Part shown: piece after piece, positions 28,589 to 39,056 of the stretch
Layout: every line of letters starts with the position of its first letter
Numbering within the stretch: the first letter of the stretch is position 1
From: an uncultured Naasia sp.
GTDB lineage: Bacteria > Actinomycetota > Actinomycetes > Actinomycetales > Microbacteriaceae
Length of the DNA stretch: 64,000 nt
Assembly: GCA_913778905.1 (NCBI GenBank)
Contig: CAJYYA010000012.1
Coordinates: 1-64,000 of the forward strand
Direction of reading: 5' to 3'
Program-made: the position numbers and the translations under genes
Notes under the pieces: model-generated
What the model was told of the DNA's origin: nothing
Databases searched by the model: none
The model's input: the letters and a program-made list of their open reading frames with translations, nothing else

Positions 28589-30502
28589 ATGACGCTGACC
28601 CTCGACCCCGTCGGATCCGCCACCTCCCCCGTCACGGCCCCGACCTACGTGGCCCCCACCGCCCCGGCAGCCGGCTCGTCCCGCAACTCCGAGGTGAACG
28701 CCTGGGTGCAGCGCATGGCCGAGTTGACCGGCGCCGCCGACGTGCACTGGTGCACCGGCGACTCCGCCGAATGGACGCGCCTCACCGCACAGCTGGTCGA
28801 GTCGGGTTCGCTCGTCCGCCTCGACCCCGAATGGCGCCCCAACAGCTTCCTCGCTCGCAGCGACCCCCGCGACGTCGCCCGCGTCGAAGAGCGCACCTTC
28901 ATCTGCTCCGAGCGCGAAGAGGACGCGGGCCCGACGAACAACTGGCGGGCGCCGGCCGAGATGCGCATCCAGCTCGACACCCTGTTCCGCGGTTCGATGC
29001 GCGGCCGCACGATGTTCGTCGTCCCGTTCTCGATGGGCCCGATCGGCAGCCCGCTCGCCAAGCTCGGCGTGCAGGTCACCGACTCCCCCTACGCCGTGCT
29101 GTCGATGGGCATCATGACGCGGATGGGCACGCAGGCCCTCGACCAGATCGGCCCCGACACCGAGTGGGTGCCGGCGGTCCACAGCGTCGGCTACCCGCTC
29201 ATCGACGACGCCGGTGTGGTACGCGACGACGTGCGCTGGCCCTGCAACGACACGAAGTACATCACCCACTTCCCCGAGACCCGCGAGATCTGGTCGTTCG
29301 GATCCGGGTACGGCGGCAACTCGCTGCTCGGCAAGAAGTGCATGGCGCTGCGCATCGCGTCCGTCCTGGCCCGCGACGAGGGCTGGCTCGCCGAGCACAT
29401 GCTGCTCGTCAAGGTCACCTCTCCCGCCGGCCGAAGCCGCGTGCTCGCCGCCGCGTTCCCGTCGGCGTGCGGCAAAACCAACTTCGCGATGATGCAGCCC
29501 TCCCTCCCGGGCTGGAAGGTCGAGACGATCGGTGACGACATCGCGTGGATGCGCCCGGATGCGCAGGGACGCCTCCGCGCCATCAACCCCGAGCGGGGCT
29601 TCTTCGGCGTCGCCCCCGGCACCGGGGAGACCACGAACCCGACCGCGATCGACACGATCTGGGGCAACACGATCTTCACGAACGTGGCTCTCCGCGACGA
29701 CGACGACGTCTGGTGGGAGGGCATGACGGATGTCGCGCCCCGTCACCTGCGCGACTGGAAGGGCGACGACTGGCACCGCGGCGACTCGTCGCACGCGGCG
29801 CACCCCAACGGCCGCTTCACCGTCCCGGCCGAGCAGTGCCCGAGCATGGCGCCCGAGTGGGACGACCCCGAGGGCGTCGTGGTCGACGCGATCCTGTTCG
29901 GCGGCCGTCGCGCCACCAACATCCCCCTCGTCGCCGAGGCCACCGACTGGGCCCACGGCGTCTTCATGGGCGCGACCATCTCGAGCGAGCGCACCGCGGC
30001 CGCAGAGGGGACGCTCGGCGAGCTGCGCCACGACCCCTTCGCGATGCTCCCGTTCTGCGGCTACAACATGGCCGACTACTGGGCGCACTGGCTCCGCGTC
30101 GGCCGCTCGCTGGCCCACCCGCCGAAGATCTTCCAGGTCAACTGGTTCCGCCGCGGCGCGGACGGCTCGTTCCTCTGGCCCGGATTCGGCGAGAACAGCC
30201 GCGTCGTCGATTGGATCGTGCGCCGCCTCGACGGTCGGGCGCTCGCGACGTGGACCCCGGCGGGCCACATCCCGTGGCGCGAGGACTTCGCCCTCGAGGG
30301 CACCGGGGTGGACGAGGACATCTGGGAGGAGCTCACGGCCATCGACACCGCATCGTGGCTTGCGGAATGCGACCTCACCGAGCAGCTGTTCGACCGCTTC
30401 GGGCGCCGCGTCCCCCACGAGCTGCGCGCCCAGCTGGCGAGCCTTCGCTGGAAGCTCGAACGTTCGGCCGAGACCACCACGGCCGATAGCGCGGCGGCCT
30501 GA
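28589..30502 (+). CDS. pckG: phosphoenolpyruvate carboxykinase (GTP)
   Basis: The enzyme makes PEP from oxaloacetate with GTP, opening gluconeogenesis. The 637-residue protein carries the GTP-type signature [13 protein letters not shown] (P-loop with reactive cysteine, near residue 290) and GDDIAWM about 20 residues later. Both are absent in ATP-type enzymes. The ATG at 28589 has AAGGAG 6 nt upstream. The divergent RamB-like gene is the probable regulator. Confidence 0.96.
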   Translation: MTLTLDPVGSATSPVTAPTYVAPTAPAAGSSRNSEVNAWVQRMAELTGAADVHWCTGDSAEWTRLTAQLVESGSLVRLDPEWRPNSFLARSDPRDVARVEERTFICSEREEDAGPTNNWRAPAEMRIQLDTLFRGSMRGRTMFVVPFSMGPIGSPLAKLGVQVTDSPYAVLSMGIMTRMGTQALDQIGPDTEWVPAVHSVGYPLIDDAGVVRDDVRWPCNDTKYITHFPETREIWSFGSGYGGNSLLGKKCMALRIASVLARDEGWLAEHMLLVKVTSPAGRSRVLAAAFPSACGKTNFAMMQPSLPGWKVETIGDDIAWMRPDAQGRLRAINPERGFFGVAPGTGETTNPTAIDTIWGNTIFTNVALRDDDDVWWEGMTDVAPRHLRDWKGDDWHRGDSSHAAHPNGRFTVPAEQCPSMAPEWDDPEGVVVDAILFGGRRATNIPLVAEATDWAHGVFMGATISSERTAAAEGTLGELRHDPFAMLPFCGYNMADYWAHWLRVGRSLAHPPKIFQVNWFRRGADGSFLWPGFGENSRVVDWIVRRLDGRALATWTPAGHIPWREDFALEGTGVDEDIWEELTAIDTASWLAECDLTEQLFDRFGRRVPHELRAQLASLRWKLERSAETTTADSAAA

Positions 30503-30509
30503 TCCTCCC

Positions 30510-31478
30510 TCATGCGTCGCCGGTCATCCGGCGTCCGGGTTCTTCCCGGGCGCCGGACCTCTGCGTCGTCAACGCGGAGCGCTGTCCGATGAAGACCCCC
30601 GCGAGGATCATCGCGCCGCCGATGAGGTCGGCCGGCGACGGGACGGACCCGAGGAACAGCCCGATCACCACGACGAACACGGTGATCAGGTTGAGGAACA
30701 AGCCCGCCTCCCCCGCCGGGATCACGCGCAGGGCCGAGTTCCACAGCAGGTAGGAGCCGACCGACGGCAGCGCGGCCACCACGAGCAGCGCGATGAGACC
30801 CGACGCGGTGACGCCGTCGTGCGCCGGACCTGGTACGACGGCCGCGACAGGCGTGCACAAGACCGCGATGACGCTCGCCTGCACGGCTGTGGCGGTGATG
30901 GGCGGCACATCGGAGACCGACCGACCGGCGAGCGAATAGACGGTCCACGCGACGATCGCGAGCACCATGAGCCCCTCGCCCGGGCCCGCGGACACGGCGA
31001 GCGGGTGGTCGCCGCCCGCGACGAGCACGATCATCACCCCCACGAATCCGAGCAGGAGGCCGGCGACCGCCGCGCCGCGCAGCCGGGTCCGAGCGAGGAG
31101 GGCCCCGCCCAGCAGGATCAGCCCCGGATTCGCGGCGTTCACGAGCGCGGCGCCCGACGGCGTCGTGAACTGCAGAGCCGTGTAGAGCAGCAGGTTGTAT
31201 CCCGCGACGCCGATGAGGCCGAGCACCGCGAGTCGTGGGAGAGCCCGAGCGACCCGGCGCCAGTCCGGCCGCTCGATGACGGCCGCGAGGATCAGCAGGA
31301 CGGGAGCGGCGAGCACCCAGCGCGAAGCCGTCAGTTCGAGCGGCGAGAACTCGGCGAGCGCTGCCGCCCCGACCACGTAATTGATTGCCCAGAACAACGT
31401 CGCGAGCACCAGGAAGAGGATCGCCGACCGTCGACCGGTCCCCCTCGCGTTGGTGCGCTGTCCGCCGGTCTCGACCAT
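30510..31478 (-). CDS. DMT (EamA) family transporter
   Basis: The 322-residue membrane protein shows about ten hydrophobic helices in two EamA repeats, the pattern of drug/metabolite exporters. SGAALVNAANPGLILLGGAL (near residue 95) and VFVVVIGLFLGSVPS near residue 280 are typical repeat ends. The substrate cannot be read from sequence. It converges on pckG with only 7 bp between stops and is divergent from valS. Confidence 0.88.
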   Translation of the reverse strand: MVETGGQRTNARGTGRRSAILFLVLATLFWAINYVVGAAALAEFSPLELTASRWVLAAPVLLILAAVIERPDWRRVARALPRLAVLGLIGVAGYNLLLYTALQFTTPSGAALVNAANPGLILLGGALLARTRLRGAAVAGLLLGFVGVMIVLVAGGDHPLAVSAGPGEGLMVLAIVAWTVYSLAGRSVSDVPPITATAVQASVIAVLCTPVAAVVPGPAHDGVTASGLIALLVVAALPSVGSYLLWNSALRVIPAGEAGLFLNLITVFVVVIGLFLGSVPSPADLIGGAMILAGVFIGQRSALTTQRSGAREEPGRRMTGDA

Positions 31479-31655
31479 TCCCCCATCCTGACGCGACTCG
31501 TCGCCGTTCCGGTCGACGGATCCTCCCCGTGTCCTCCGGATGGCCGACTCACGCGCCGTGACAGCCGTCGGGTAGCCTGGACCCGTCGCCTACGCGACCA
31601 CACTCAGGCACCCTCACGCGGTGCCGCACATACCGATGCCTCGAAGGATGTACCC

Positions 31656-34259
31656 GTGACCGACTCCGCCGCCATTCCCGACAAGCCGGCTCTCGAGGGC
31701 CTCGAGGACAAGTGGGGTACCCGCTGGGAGGACGACGGCGTCTACAGCTTCGACCGCACCGATGTCACCCGTGACGACATCTACTCGATCGACACTCCCC
31801 CGCCCACGGCGTCGGGATCTCTGCACATCGGGCACGTCTTCAGCTACACGCACACCGACGTCATCGCGCGCTACCAGCGCATGAGCGGCAAGACCGTCTT
31901 CTACCCCATGGGGTGGGATGACAACGGGCTGCCCACCGAGCGGCGTGTGCAGAACTACTACGGTGTCCGCTGCGACCCGACACTGCCCTACGAGCCCGAC
32001 TTCACCCCGCCCTTCGAGGGCGGAGACAACAAGAGCAGCAAGGCCGCCGACCAGAAGCCCATCTCGCGCCGCAACTTCATCGAGCTCTGCGAGAAGCTGA
32101 CCGTCGAGGACGAGAAGCAGTTCGAGGCCGTCTGGCGCATGCTCGGACTGTCGGTCGACTGGAACCAGACCTACCGCACCATCGGCGACGACGCGCGTGC
32201 CGCGTCGCAGAAGGCGTTCCTGCGCAACCTGGCCCGCGGTGAGGCGTACCAGGCCGACGCCCCCACGCTGTGGGACGTGACGTTCCGCACGGCCGTGGCC
32301 CAAGCCGAGCTCGAGGACCGGGTGCAGCCCGGCCACTACCACCGCGTGGCGTTCGCGAAGCCGGACGGTGGGACGATCGAGATCGAGACGAGCCGCCCCG
32401 AGCTGCTCCCCGCCTGCGTCGCCCTCGTGGCGCACCCCGACGACGAGCGCTACAAGCCGCTCTTCGGCACCACCGTGACCACGCCGGTGTTCGGCGTCGA
32501 GGTCCCGGTGCTCGCGCACCACCTGGCCCAGGCCGACAAGGGCACCGGCATCGCCATGATCTGCACCTTCGGCGACGTGACCGACGTCGTCTGGTGGCGC
32601 GAGCTCGACCTGCCCAACCGCGCCGTGATCGGTTTCGACGGTCGCTTCATCACCGAGGCCCCCGACGCGATCACGACCGAGGCCGGCACGGCCGCGTACG
32701 AGCGGATGGCCGGCAAGACGGTGTTCTCCGCGAAGCAGGCCATCGTCGAGATGCTCCGCGAGACCGAGACGCTCCTGGAGGAGCCGAAGGCCATCCAGCA
32801 CCCGGTCAAGTTCTTCGAGAAGGGCGACCGCCCGCTCGAGATCGTCTCGACCCGCCAGTGGTACATCACCAACGGCGGCCGCGACGAGGAACTCCGCGAG
32901 CGCCTGCTCGCCATGGGTCGCGAGATCGACTTCGTGCCCGACTTCATGCGCGTGCGCTACGAGAACTGGGTCCGCGGGCTCGCCGGCGACTGGCTGATTT
33001 CGCGTCAGCGCTTCTTCGGTGTGCCGATCCCCGTCTGGTACCCGCTCGATGCCGACGGTAACCCTGTCTTCAACTCGCCGCTCGTGCCCGACGAGGCGTC
33101 CCTCCCGGTCGATCCCTCGAGCGACGTGCCCACGGGCTACACGGAGGACCAGCGCGGAGTCGCCGGCGGCTTCATCGGCGAGCTCGATGTCATGGACACC
33201 TGGGCGACCTCGTCGCTCACGCCGCAGCTGGCGGGCGGCTGGGAACGCGACCCCGAGCTCTGGAACCTCGTGTTCCCGTTCGACCTGCGCCCTCAGGGTC
33301 AGGACATCATCCGCACCTGGCTGTTCTCGACCGCGCTGCGCGCGCTGCTCGAGGACGGCCAGAAGCCGTGGTCGCATGCGACCATCTCCGGATTCATCGT
33401 CGACCCCGACCGTAAGAAGATGTCGAAGTCGAAGGGCAACGTCGTCACCCCGGCCGACATGCTCGAGCAGCACGGATCCGACGCGGTGCGCTACTGGGCC
33501 GCCTCCAGCCGTCTCGGCACCGACGCGGCCTTCGACCCGCAGAATCCGACCCAGATCCGCATCGGACGCCGGCTGTCCATCAAGATCCTCAACGCCGCGA
33601 AGTTCATCCTGTCGTTCGAGGCCGGCGAGGCGAGCACGAGCGGACGCGCTGCCGTCACGCACCCCCTCGACTGGAGCATGCTCACGAGCCTCGACGAGGT
33701 CGTCCGCATCGCGTCGAAGGCCTTGGGCGATTACGACCATGCTCGAGCGCTCGAAACCACGGAAGCGTTCTTCTGGACTTTCTGCGACGACTACCTGGAG
33801 CTCGTCAAGGAGCGCGCCTACGGTTCGGCCGGCACGGAGGACGGCGGTCAGGCGTCAGCCGTCGCAGCTCTCCGCGAAGCGCTCGACACGATGCTGCGGC
33901 TCTTCGCCCCGTTCGTGCCTTTCGCCACGGAGGAGGCCTGGTCCTGGTCGCACACCGATTCCGTGCACATCGCGGCCTGGCCCACCCCCGGAACGGCTCC
34001 GGAAGCCGCCCGCCGGGAGCTGCTTCAGCTCGCCAGCGAAGCACTCATCGGAGTCCGACGCGCCAAGACAGATGCGAAAGCGTCACAGAAGACTCCGGTT
34101 TCCCATGCAACTATCGAAGGACCGCTTGAGAAGATCGAACTTCTCCAGCTCGCCGAAGCCGACCTTCGCGCCGTAGGGCGCATCGAAGATCTCGACTTCA
34201 CGCCGGGTGACAACCTGGCAGTCACCCGTATCGAACTCGCACCGAATGAGGAACTGTGA
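31656..34259 (+). CDS. valS: valyl-tRNA synthetase
   Basis: The 867-residue class I synthetase charges tRNA-Val. HIGH is in SGSLHIGHVFSYTHTD (near residue 52), KMSKS in DRKKMSKSKGNVVTP (near residue 590), and GWDDNGLPTERR follows the HIGH region. GTG 31656 is chosen: AAGGA lies upstream and the product begins at the usual place. The open frame extends far upstream without stops, but that stretch is antisense to other genes. No T-box is seen here. A TAGCCT near 31573 may be the -10 box. Confidence 0.96.
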   Translation: MTDSAAIPDKPALEGLEDKWGTRWEDDGVYSFDRTDVTRDDIYSIDTPPPTASGSLHIGHVFSYTHTDVIARYQRMSGKTVFYPMGWDDNGLPTERRVQNYYGVRCDPTLPYEPDFTPPFEGGDNKSSKAADQKPISRRNFIELCEKLTVEDEKQFEAVWRMLGLSVDWNQTYRTIGDDARAASQKAFLRNLARGEAYQADAPTLWDVTFRTAVAQAELEDRVQPGHYHRVAFAKPDGGTIEIETSRPELLPACVALVAHPDDERYKPLFGTTVTTPVFGVEVPVLAHHLAQADKGTGIAMICTFGDVTDVVWWRELDLPNRAVIGFDGRFITEAPDAITTEAGTAAYERMAGKTVFSAKQAIVEMLRETETLLEEPKAIQHPVKFFEKGDRPLEIVSTRQWYITNGGRDEELRERLLAMGREIDFVPDFMRVRYENWVRGLAGDWLISRQRFFGVPIPVWYPLDADGNPVFNSPLVPDEASLPVDPSSDVPTGYTEDQRGVAGGFIGELDVMDTWATSSLTPQLAGGWERDPELWNLVFPFDLRPQGQDIIRTWLFSTALRALLEDGQKPWSHATISGFIVDPDRKKMSKSKGNVVTPADMLEQHGSDAVRYWAASSRLGTDAAFDPQNPTQIRIGRRLSIKILNAAKFILSFEAGEASTSGRAAVTHPLDWSMLTSLDEVVRIASKALGDYDHARALETTEAFFWTFCDDYLELVKERAYGSAGTEDGGQASAVAALREALDTMLRLFAPFVPFATEEAWSWSHTDSVHIAAWPTPGTAPEAARRELLQLASEALIGVRRAKTDAKASQKTPVSHATIEGPLEKIELLQLAEADLRAVGRIEDLDFTPGDNLAVTRIELAPNEEL

Positions 34260-34858
34260 ACGGACACGACATCGACACCGAGCGTCCGGCTGAGGCCGAT
34301 GACGTGTCGACAGACGACACCTCGATTCCCGAGGCAGGCGACTCCGAGGTCGACGGCTCGGCGCCCCGGAACAGCGAGACCCCTTCCGCGACCGGATCCG
34401 AGCAGCTTTCCGCCGTCACGGTGCGGCCGCTGGCGCAGAACGATTTCTTCGCCTGGTACGACCTCTACGCCCAGTACGCGACCTTCTATGAGGAGGAGTT
34501 GACCGACGAGCGCGCCATGCGCGCCTGGCTGTGGCTCCACGACGAGAACCACCTCATCACAGGGCTGGTCGCAGTCGACGCCTCCGGCGCCCTGGTGGGC
34601 CTGGCGCACGTTCGCCCCTTCGAGCGATTGCTCGCCGGGGGCAACGGCCTCTACATCGACGACCTCTTCGTGAGCCCCGCCGCTCGCAAGCAAGGCGTGG
34701 CTCGCGCACTCATCGCCGCCGTGGAGCAGCAGGCGAAGGACGGCGGCTACCAGATCGTCCGGTGGATCACGGCGAAGGACAACGACACCGCCCGTCGCGT
34801 CTACGATGCCGTCGCCAAGAAGACGAACTGGGTCACGTACGACCTCGCCGTCTCCTGA
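34256..34858 (+). CDS. GNAT N-acetyltransferase
   Basis: The 200-residue protein has a disordered acidic head of about 50 residues, then a GNAT domain (residues 52-200). LYIDDLFVSPAARKQGVARALI is cut at residues 131-152 and holds the acetyl-CoA-binding RxxGxA motif. The substrate is unknown. The GTG start overlaps the valS stop by 4 bp, so translation is coupled. Confidence 0.9.
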   Translation: MNGHDIDTERPAEADDVSTDDTSIPEAGDSEVDGSAPRNSETPSATGSEQLSAVTVRPLAQNDFFAWYDLYAQYATFYEEELTDERAMRAWLWLHDENHLITGLVAVDASGALVGLAHVRPFERLLAGGNGLYIDDLFVSPAARKQGVARALIAAVEQQAKDGGYQIVRWITAKDNDTARRVYDAVAKKTNWVTYDLAVS

Positions 34859-34866
34859 TCTCGGCG

Positions 34867-35142
34867 ATGATCGGACTGGGAACCAGGTGGGCCTTCGGCT
34901 CCGTGCCGCCGGCCCGCCTGGCACCCGAAGTGGCACAGGTGATCGCCGGGGTGGAGAATGATCTGACCGGCTCGGGTCGTACGGATCTCGCCGGGTCCAT
35001 GTGGACCCTCACCTGGCTCGAAGGGCGTCCCATCGCCGAACTCGACCGCGACACCGCCGAAGGGGACCCCATCGTCGTCTCGGTCGACGCGACCGGGCGC
35101 ATCACGACCTCGACGGACGAGGACCTCGACGACGTCTGGTGA
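34867..35142 (+). CDS. small conserved-looking hypothetical protein
   Basis: The 91-residue protein has no recognised domain. It opens MIGLGTRWAFGSVPPARLAP, has an acidic C-terminus (EDLDDVW), and holds no membrane segment. It begins 8 nt after the GNAT gene stops and has codon use like its neighbours, so it is probably the third gene of the valS operon. A strong terminator follows. Confidence 0.7.
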   Translation: MIGLGTRWAFGSVPPARLAPEVAQVIAGVENDLTGSGRTDLAGSMWTLTWLEGRPIAELDRDTAEGDPIVVSVDATGRITTSTDEDLDDVW

Positions 35143-35176
35143 CGGAGGCCGACTCAGCGCCCGCTGACCTCACACG

Positions 35177-35214
35177 AAGAGGCCGACCCGGCTAGCTCGG
35201 GTCGGCCTCTTTCC
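35177..35214. terminator. bidirectional terminator after the valS operon
   Basis: A 13-bp GC-rich stem (35178-35190 with 35198-35210) is followed by TTT on the plus strand and preceded by AA on the other side. It separates the convergent 91-residue gene and the DUF308 gene. Confidence 0.85.
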
Positions 35215-35247
35215 GTGTCTCGGCCTCCAGGGCTGCCACGGTCCGGA

Positions 35248-35832
35248 TCAGACGGCGGCGGCTCTCTCGTCGGCCTTCTTGTTGGGCAGCGTGAGGAGCG
35301 TCGTCAGCGCCACGACGATGAGCAGGATCGAGCCGATCTGGACGAGGATGTTCACCCCGGCGAAGGGCAGGACGAACATCGCGACGCCCGCGGCGATCGA
35401 GACGATGCCGGAGACGAAACCGAACCAACGCGGCTGGACGGCGCCACGCAGGCCGAGGACGAAATCGACGACGCCGTCGATGATCCAACCGATGCCGATG
35501 ATCAGACCGAGTGCTTCGATGGTGCCGAACGGATTGGCGAGCGCCAGAACTCCGACGACGAGGAGCAGCACGCCCATGATGGCGCTGAGCCAGCGGACGG
35601 CGGGCACCATGGTGTGCGCGATGAACGCCGCGATGAGCCGGAAGACGCCGCTCGCGATCAGGAACGACCCGAACACGATCGCGACGGTCAGCAGAGTCGC
35701 ACCCGGGAAGATCAGGCCGATGAGGCCCAGGACGAGGCCGATGACTGCGATGGCGATGATCTGACCCCGGAAAACTCGACGGAGCGTCGCGAGATCCACC
35801 GCGGTGATCGACTGTTCGGTGAAGATGGTCAT
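35248..35832 (-). CDS. HdeD-like DUF308 membrane protein
   Basis: The 194-residue protein has six hydrophobic helices in three hairpins, each with the repeated pattern of DUF308/HdeD proteins (for example VLGLIGLIFPGATLLTVAI and WIIDGVVDFVLGLRG). HdeD is linked to acid resistance in E. coli; in actinobacteria the role is undefined. It stands alone between a terminator and the divergent oxidoreductase gene. Confidence 0.87.
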   Translation of the reverse strand: MTIFTEQSITAVDLATLRRVFRGQIIAIAVIGLVLGLIGLIFPGATLLTVAIVFGSFLIASGVFRLIAAFIAHTMVPAVRWLSAIMGVLLLVVGVLALANPFGTIEALGLIIGIGWIIDGVVDFVLGLRGAVQPRWFGFVSGIVSIAAGVAMFVLPFAGVNILVQIGSILLIVVALTTLLTLPNKKADERAAAV

Positions 35833-35968
35833 GACTGTGTTTCCCCCTCAGCGGCGTCCGCCGCGTCGAGTAGGAGTGTGACAGAATCCTCAGCTTCGAC
35901 ACAGAACCCCGTTCGCGGGACGTGTCGTGTCGGGTTCCGCTCAGAGATGCGGGATTAGTGTCACGCCC

Positions 35969-37516
35969 ATGAGTGGTTCGCGGAATCAGGTGTCGTCGAT
36001 CTCCGCGGGAGTCGCATCGGCCCTTGTCGGAGTCGGTGCCGCCGAACTCGTGGCGGGCATCGTCTCCCCCGGATCGAGCCCGCTCGCATCCATCGGCGCC
36101 TGGATCATCGATCTCGCCCCCGGCTGGGCCAAGGACGTCATGGTGGCGCTCTTCGGTACCGGGGACAAGCCCGTCCTCATCACGCTGACCGTTCTGGGTG
36201 TGGCAGCTCTCGGAGCTCTCGCCGGCTTCCTCCAGCACCGGCGGCCACCGTCGGGTGTCTCGCTGACCGGTGTCGTGACGTTGGTGGGCGTCATCGCCGC
36301 CATGACGCGCCCCGGCGCCGGGATTCTGACTCCGCTGGCAGCCGTGGTGGGCGGCGGCGTCACGGTTCTCGCCCTCACCAGGCTGACCAGGAGGATCGGT
36401 GTGCCCGCGCGCCCCGAGCTGGCCGTCCGGCCGGTCGTCGCGGGGGCGGTGTCGGGGTCCACGGATCGGCGCGGATTCCTTCGTCTGGCCGGCGTCTTAT
36501 CCGCCGCCGGGATCGCGGCGGTCGCCGCCGGGCAGTTCATCGGCGCATCGTCGCGACGGGCCCTCGACGCCATCTCGGATGTCGTGCTCCCCGCCCCGGC
36601 GACCACGGTCGCGGCTCCCCCGGCCGGTGCCTCGTTCGCCATCGACGGTCTCTCACCGCTCGTCACCTCCAACGACGCCTTCTACCGGATCGACACCGCC
36701 CTGGTGGTCCCCGAGATCGACCCGTCCGAGTGGAGTCTTCTCATCACCGGCATGGTCGAACAGGAGGTGCGCATCACCTTCGAAGAACTCCTCGCACTGC
36801 CGCTCGAGGAGAGCTACACGACACTGATGTGCGTCTCGAACGTCGTCGGAGGGGACCTCATCTCGAATGCCCGCTGGCTCGGGTACCCGATACGCGACCT
36901 TCTCGCCCGGGCTACGCCGCTGGACGGGGCCGACATGGTCCTCTCGCGCAGCACCGACGGGTGGACGGCGGGAACCCCCCTGGAGGTGTTGCAGGACGAT
37001 CGCAACGCGATTCTCGCCGTGGGCATGAACGGCGCTCCGCTCCCCGCCGAGCACGGCTTCCCCGTCCGGATGGTCGTGCCCGGTCTCTACGGCTACGTCT
37101 CGGCCACCAAGTGGGTCGTGACCCTCGAGGTCACGCGCTTCGCTGACGTCCAGGCGTACTGGACGACCCGAGGCTGGGGTGAGCGCGGACCCGTGAAGGT
37201 CGAGAGCCGCATCGACGTCGCTCGAGCCGACGAGTCCGGGGGTGCTCTCCTCGCGGGGGTCGCCTGGGCGCAGCACACGGGTATCGCGGGGGTGGAGGTC
37301 CAGATCGACGACGGGGAGTGGGTCGAGGCCGAGACGGCCGACGAACTCTCGATCGATACCTGGCGTCAGTGGCGAGCCACGGTCCCTGCGGCCGCCGGCC
37401 GACACACCGCTCGAGTGAGGGCCACGACGTCAGCGGGTGAGGTGCAGACCAGCGATCGCGCAGACGTGCTCCCCGACGGCGCCACCGGCTACCACTCGCG
37501 CGACTTCACCGTCTAG
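35969..37516 (+). CDS. membrane-anchored sulfite-oxidase-type molybdopterin enzyme
   Basis: The 515-residue protein begins with about four helices (residues 12-140), then a twin-arginine-like segment (DRRGFLRLAGVLSAAG, near 167) and a sulfite oxidase/YedY-type molybdopterin domain. Cys288 in TTLMCVSNVVGGDL is the expected molybdenum ligand. A C-terminal Ig-like dimerisation domain follows (GVAWAQHTGIAGVEVQIDDG). It probably oxidises or reduces a small sulfur or other substrate outside the membrane; substrate unknown. ATG 35969 is chosen over an in-frame start 42 nt earlier. Confidence 0.88.
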   Translation: MSGSRNQVSSISAGVASALVGVGAAELVAGIVSPGSSPLASIGAWIIDLAPGWAKDVMVALFGTGDKPVLITLTVLGVAALGALAGFLQHRRPPSGVSLTGVVTLVGVIAAMTRPGAGILTPLAAVVGGGVTVLALTRLTRRIGVPARPELAVRPVVAGAVSGSTDRRGFLRLAGVLSAAGIAAVAAGQFIGASSRRALDAISDVVLPAPATTVAAPPAGASFAIDGLSPLVTSNDAFYRIDTALVVPEIDPSEWSLLITGMVEQEVRITFEELLALPLEESYTTLMCVSNVVGGDLISNARWLGYPIRDLLARATPLDGADMVLSRSTDGWTAGTPLEVLQDDRNAILAVGMNGAPLPAEHGFPVRMVVPGLYGYVSATKWVVTLEVTRFADVQAYWTTRGWGERGPVKVESRIDVARADESGGALLAGVAWAQHTGIAGVEVQIDDGEWVEAETADELSIDTWRQWRATVPAAAGRHTARVRATTSAGEVQTSDRADVLPDGATGYHSRDFTV

Positions 37517-37558
37517 GCGACGTGCCACCGAGCGCCTGATGTGTCGACGAGTGTCTGC

Positions 37559-38836
37559 TCAGGCGCTCTTCTCGGCGCGAACCGCGGTCCGGGGGACGAT
37601 GGTGGGCGCGGCGTTCTCGACGACCGCTTCTCGAGTGATGACCACACGGGCGACGTCGTCATCGGACGGCACATCGAACATGACCGGTCCGAGGACCTCT
37701 TCCAGGATGGCACGCAGCCCGCGGGCACCCGTCTGACGCAGGACGGCGAGGTCGGCGATCGCTTCGAGAGCACCGCGGTCGAACTCGAGTTCGACACCAT
37801 CGATCTCGAACATCCGCTGGTACTGCTTGATCAGCGCATTGCGCGGGACGGTGAGGATCTCCATCAGAGCGTGCTGATCGAGCGGGGTGACCGTGGTGAC
37901 GACGGGCAGACGACCGATGAACTCGGGGATGAGCCCGAACTTGTGCAGATCTTCCGGCAGGACCTCGGAGAACAGGTTGATGTCGTTGCCCTTGCTGTGC
38001 AACGGGGCGCCAAAACCGATGCCCTTCTTGCCCGCCCGGTTGGAGATGATCTCCTCGAGCCCTGCGAATGCGCCCGCGACGATGAAGAGCACATTGGTCG
38101 TGTCGACCTGGATGAATTCCTGGTGCGGGTGCTTGCGACCGCCCTGCGGCGGGACGGAGGCGACGGTGCCCTCGAGGATCTTCAGCAGTGCCTGCTGGAC
38201 ACCTTCGCCCGAGACGTCGCGGGTGATCGAGGGGTTCTCCGCCTTGCGGGCGATCTTGTCGACCTCGTCGATGTAGATGATGCCCGTCTCCGCGCGCTTG
38301 ACGTCGTAATCGGCTGCCTGGATGAGCTTGAGGAGGATGTTCTCGACATCCTCGCCGACGTAGCCGGCCTCGGTGAGAGCGGTCGCATCGGCGACTGCGA
38401 AGGGCACGTTGAGGCGCTTCGCGAGCGTCTGCGCCAGGTAGGTCTTGCCGCACCCCGTGGGGCCGATGAGGAGGATGTTGCTCTTCGCGATCTCGATCTC
38501 ATCGGCGAGGGATTCGGCTGCGGTCACGGTCTGCCGCGAACGGATCCGCTTGTAGTGGTTGTAGACCGCCACCGAAAGCGAGCGCTTGGCCTGCTCCTGC
38601 CCGACGACGTACTCCTCGAGGAAGGAGTAGATCTCCTTCGGCTTGGGGAGGTCGAACTCGCTGGTCGTCTCTTCCCCCGCTTCGGCGAGCCGCTCCTCGA
38701 TGATCTCGTTGCAAAGCTCGACGCACTCGTCGCAGATGTACACACCGGGGCCGGCGATCAGCTGCTGCACCTGCTTCTGGCTCTTGCCGCAGAACGAGCA
38801 CTTCAGCAGATCTGCGCTCTCACCAATACGCGCCAT
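37559..38836 (-). CDS. clpX: ATP-dependent protease ATPase subunit ClpX
   Basis: The 425-residue unfoldase feeds substrates to ClpP. A four-cysteine zinc-binding domain lies at residues 15-45 ([16 protein letters not shown]). Walker A is GPTGCGKT (near 125), Walker [11 protein letters not shown], and the pore loop GYVGEDV is present. It lies 220 bp downstream of clpP2 on the same strand, separated by a long hairpin. Confidence 0.97.
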   Translation of the reverse strand: MARIGESADLLKCSFCGKSQKQVQQLIAGPGVYICDECVELCNEIIEERLAEAGEETTSEFDLPKPKEIYSFLEEYVVGQEQAKRSLSVAVYNHYKRIRSRQTVTAAESLADEIEIAKSNILLIGPTGCGKTYLAQTLAKRLNVPFAVADATALTEAGYVGEDVENILLKLIQAADYDVKRAETGIIYIDEVDKIARKAENPSITRDVSGEGVQQALLKILEGTVASVPPQGGRKHPHQEFIQVDTTNVLFIVAGAFAGLEEIISNRAGKKGIGFGAPLHSKGNDINLFSEVLPEDLHKFGLIPEFIGRLPVVTTVTPLDQHALMEILTVPRNALIKQYQRMFEIDGVELEFDRGALEAIADLAVLRQTGARGLRAILEEVLGPVMFDVPSDDDVARVVITREAVVENAAPTIVPRTAVRAEKSA

Positions 38837-38996
38837 GAACCTGGATCCTTCCGGTGCTCCGCGATGGGCGGAGGTCGTCGCCGTGCCACGAGCCTACTTC
38901 GCACCGCCGACATCGAGGCGCGGACGGCGGCGAGTCGGCGGCGCTGGGGCGTGGCGCGGTCCGAATTCCGTTCGAGGCCGCCCCCGAAACGCCGCA

Positions 38997-39040
38997 GGGC
39001 CCGAACGGGACGATCCGTGTGGATCGCCCCGTCCGGGCCC
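38997..39040 (-). terminator. long hairpin between clpP2 and clpX
   Basis: A stem of about 20 bp with one mismatch region and a 4-nt loop (38997-39016 with 39021-39040) begins 17 nt after the clpP2 stop. There is no U-run after it, so it may terminate weakly, stabilise the clpP1P2 mRNA end, or attenuate clpX. Confidence 0.6.
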
Positions 39041-39056
39041 CGTGGACGCTGACGGA

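Noticed and set aside
29730-31655. Long upstream extension of the valS frame
   Set aside because: It runs through pckG and antisense to the DMT transporter gene and is low-complexity. The family start with a ribosome binding site is GTG 31656.
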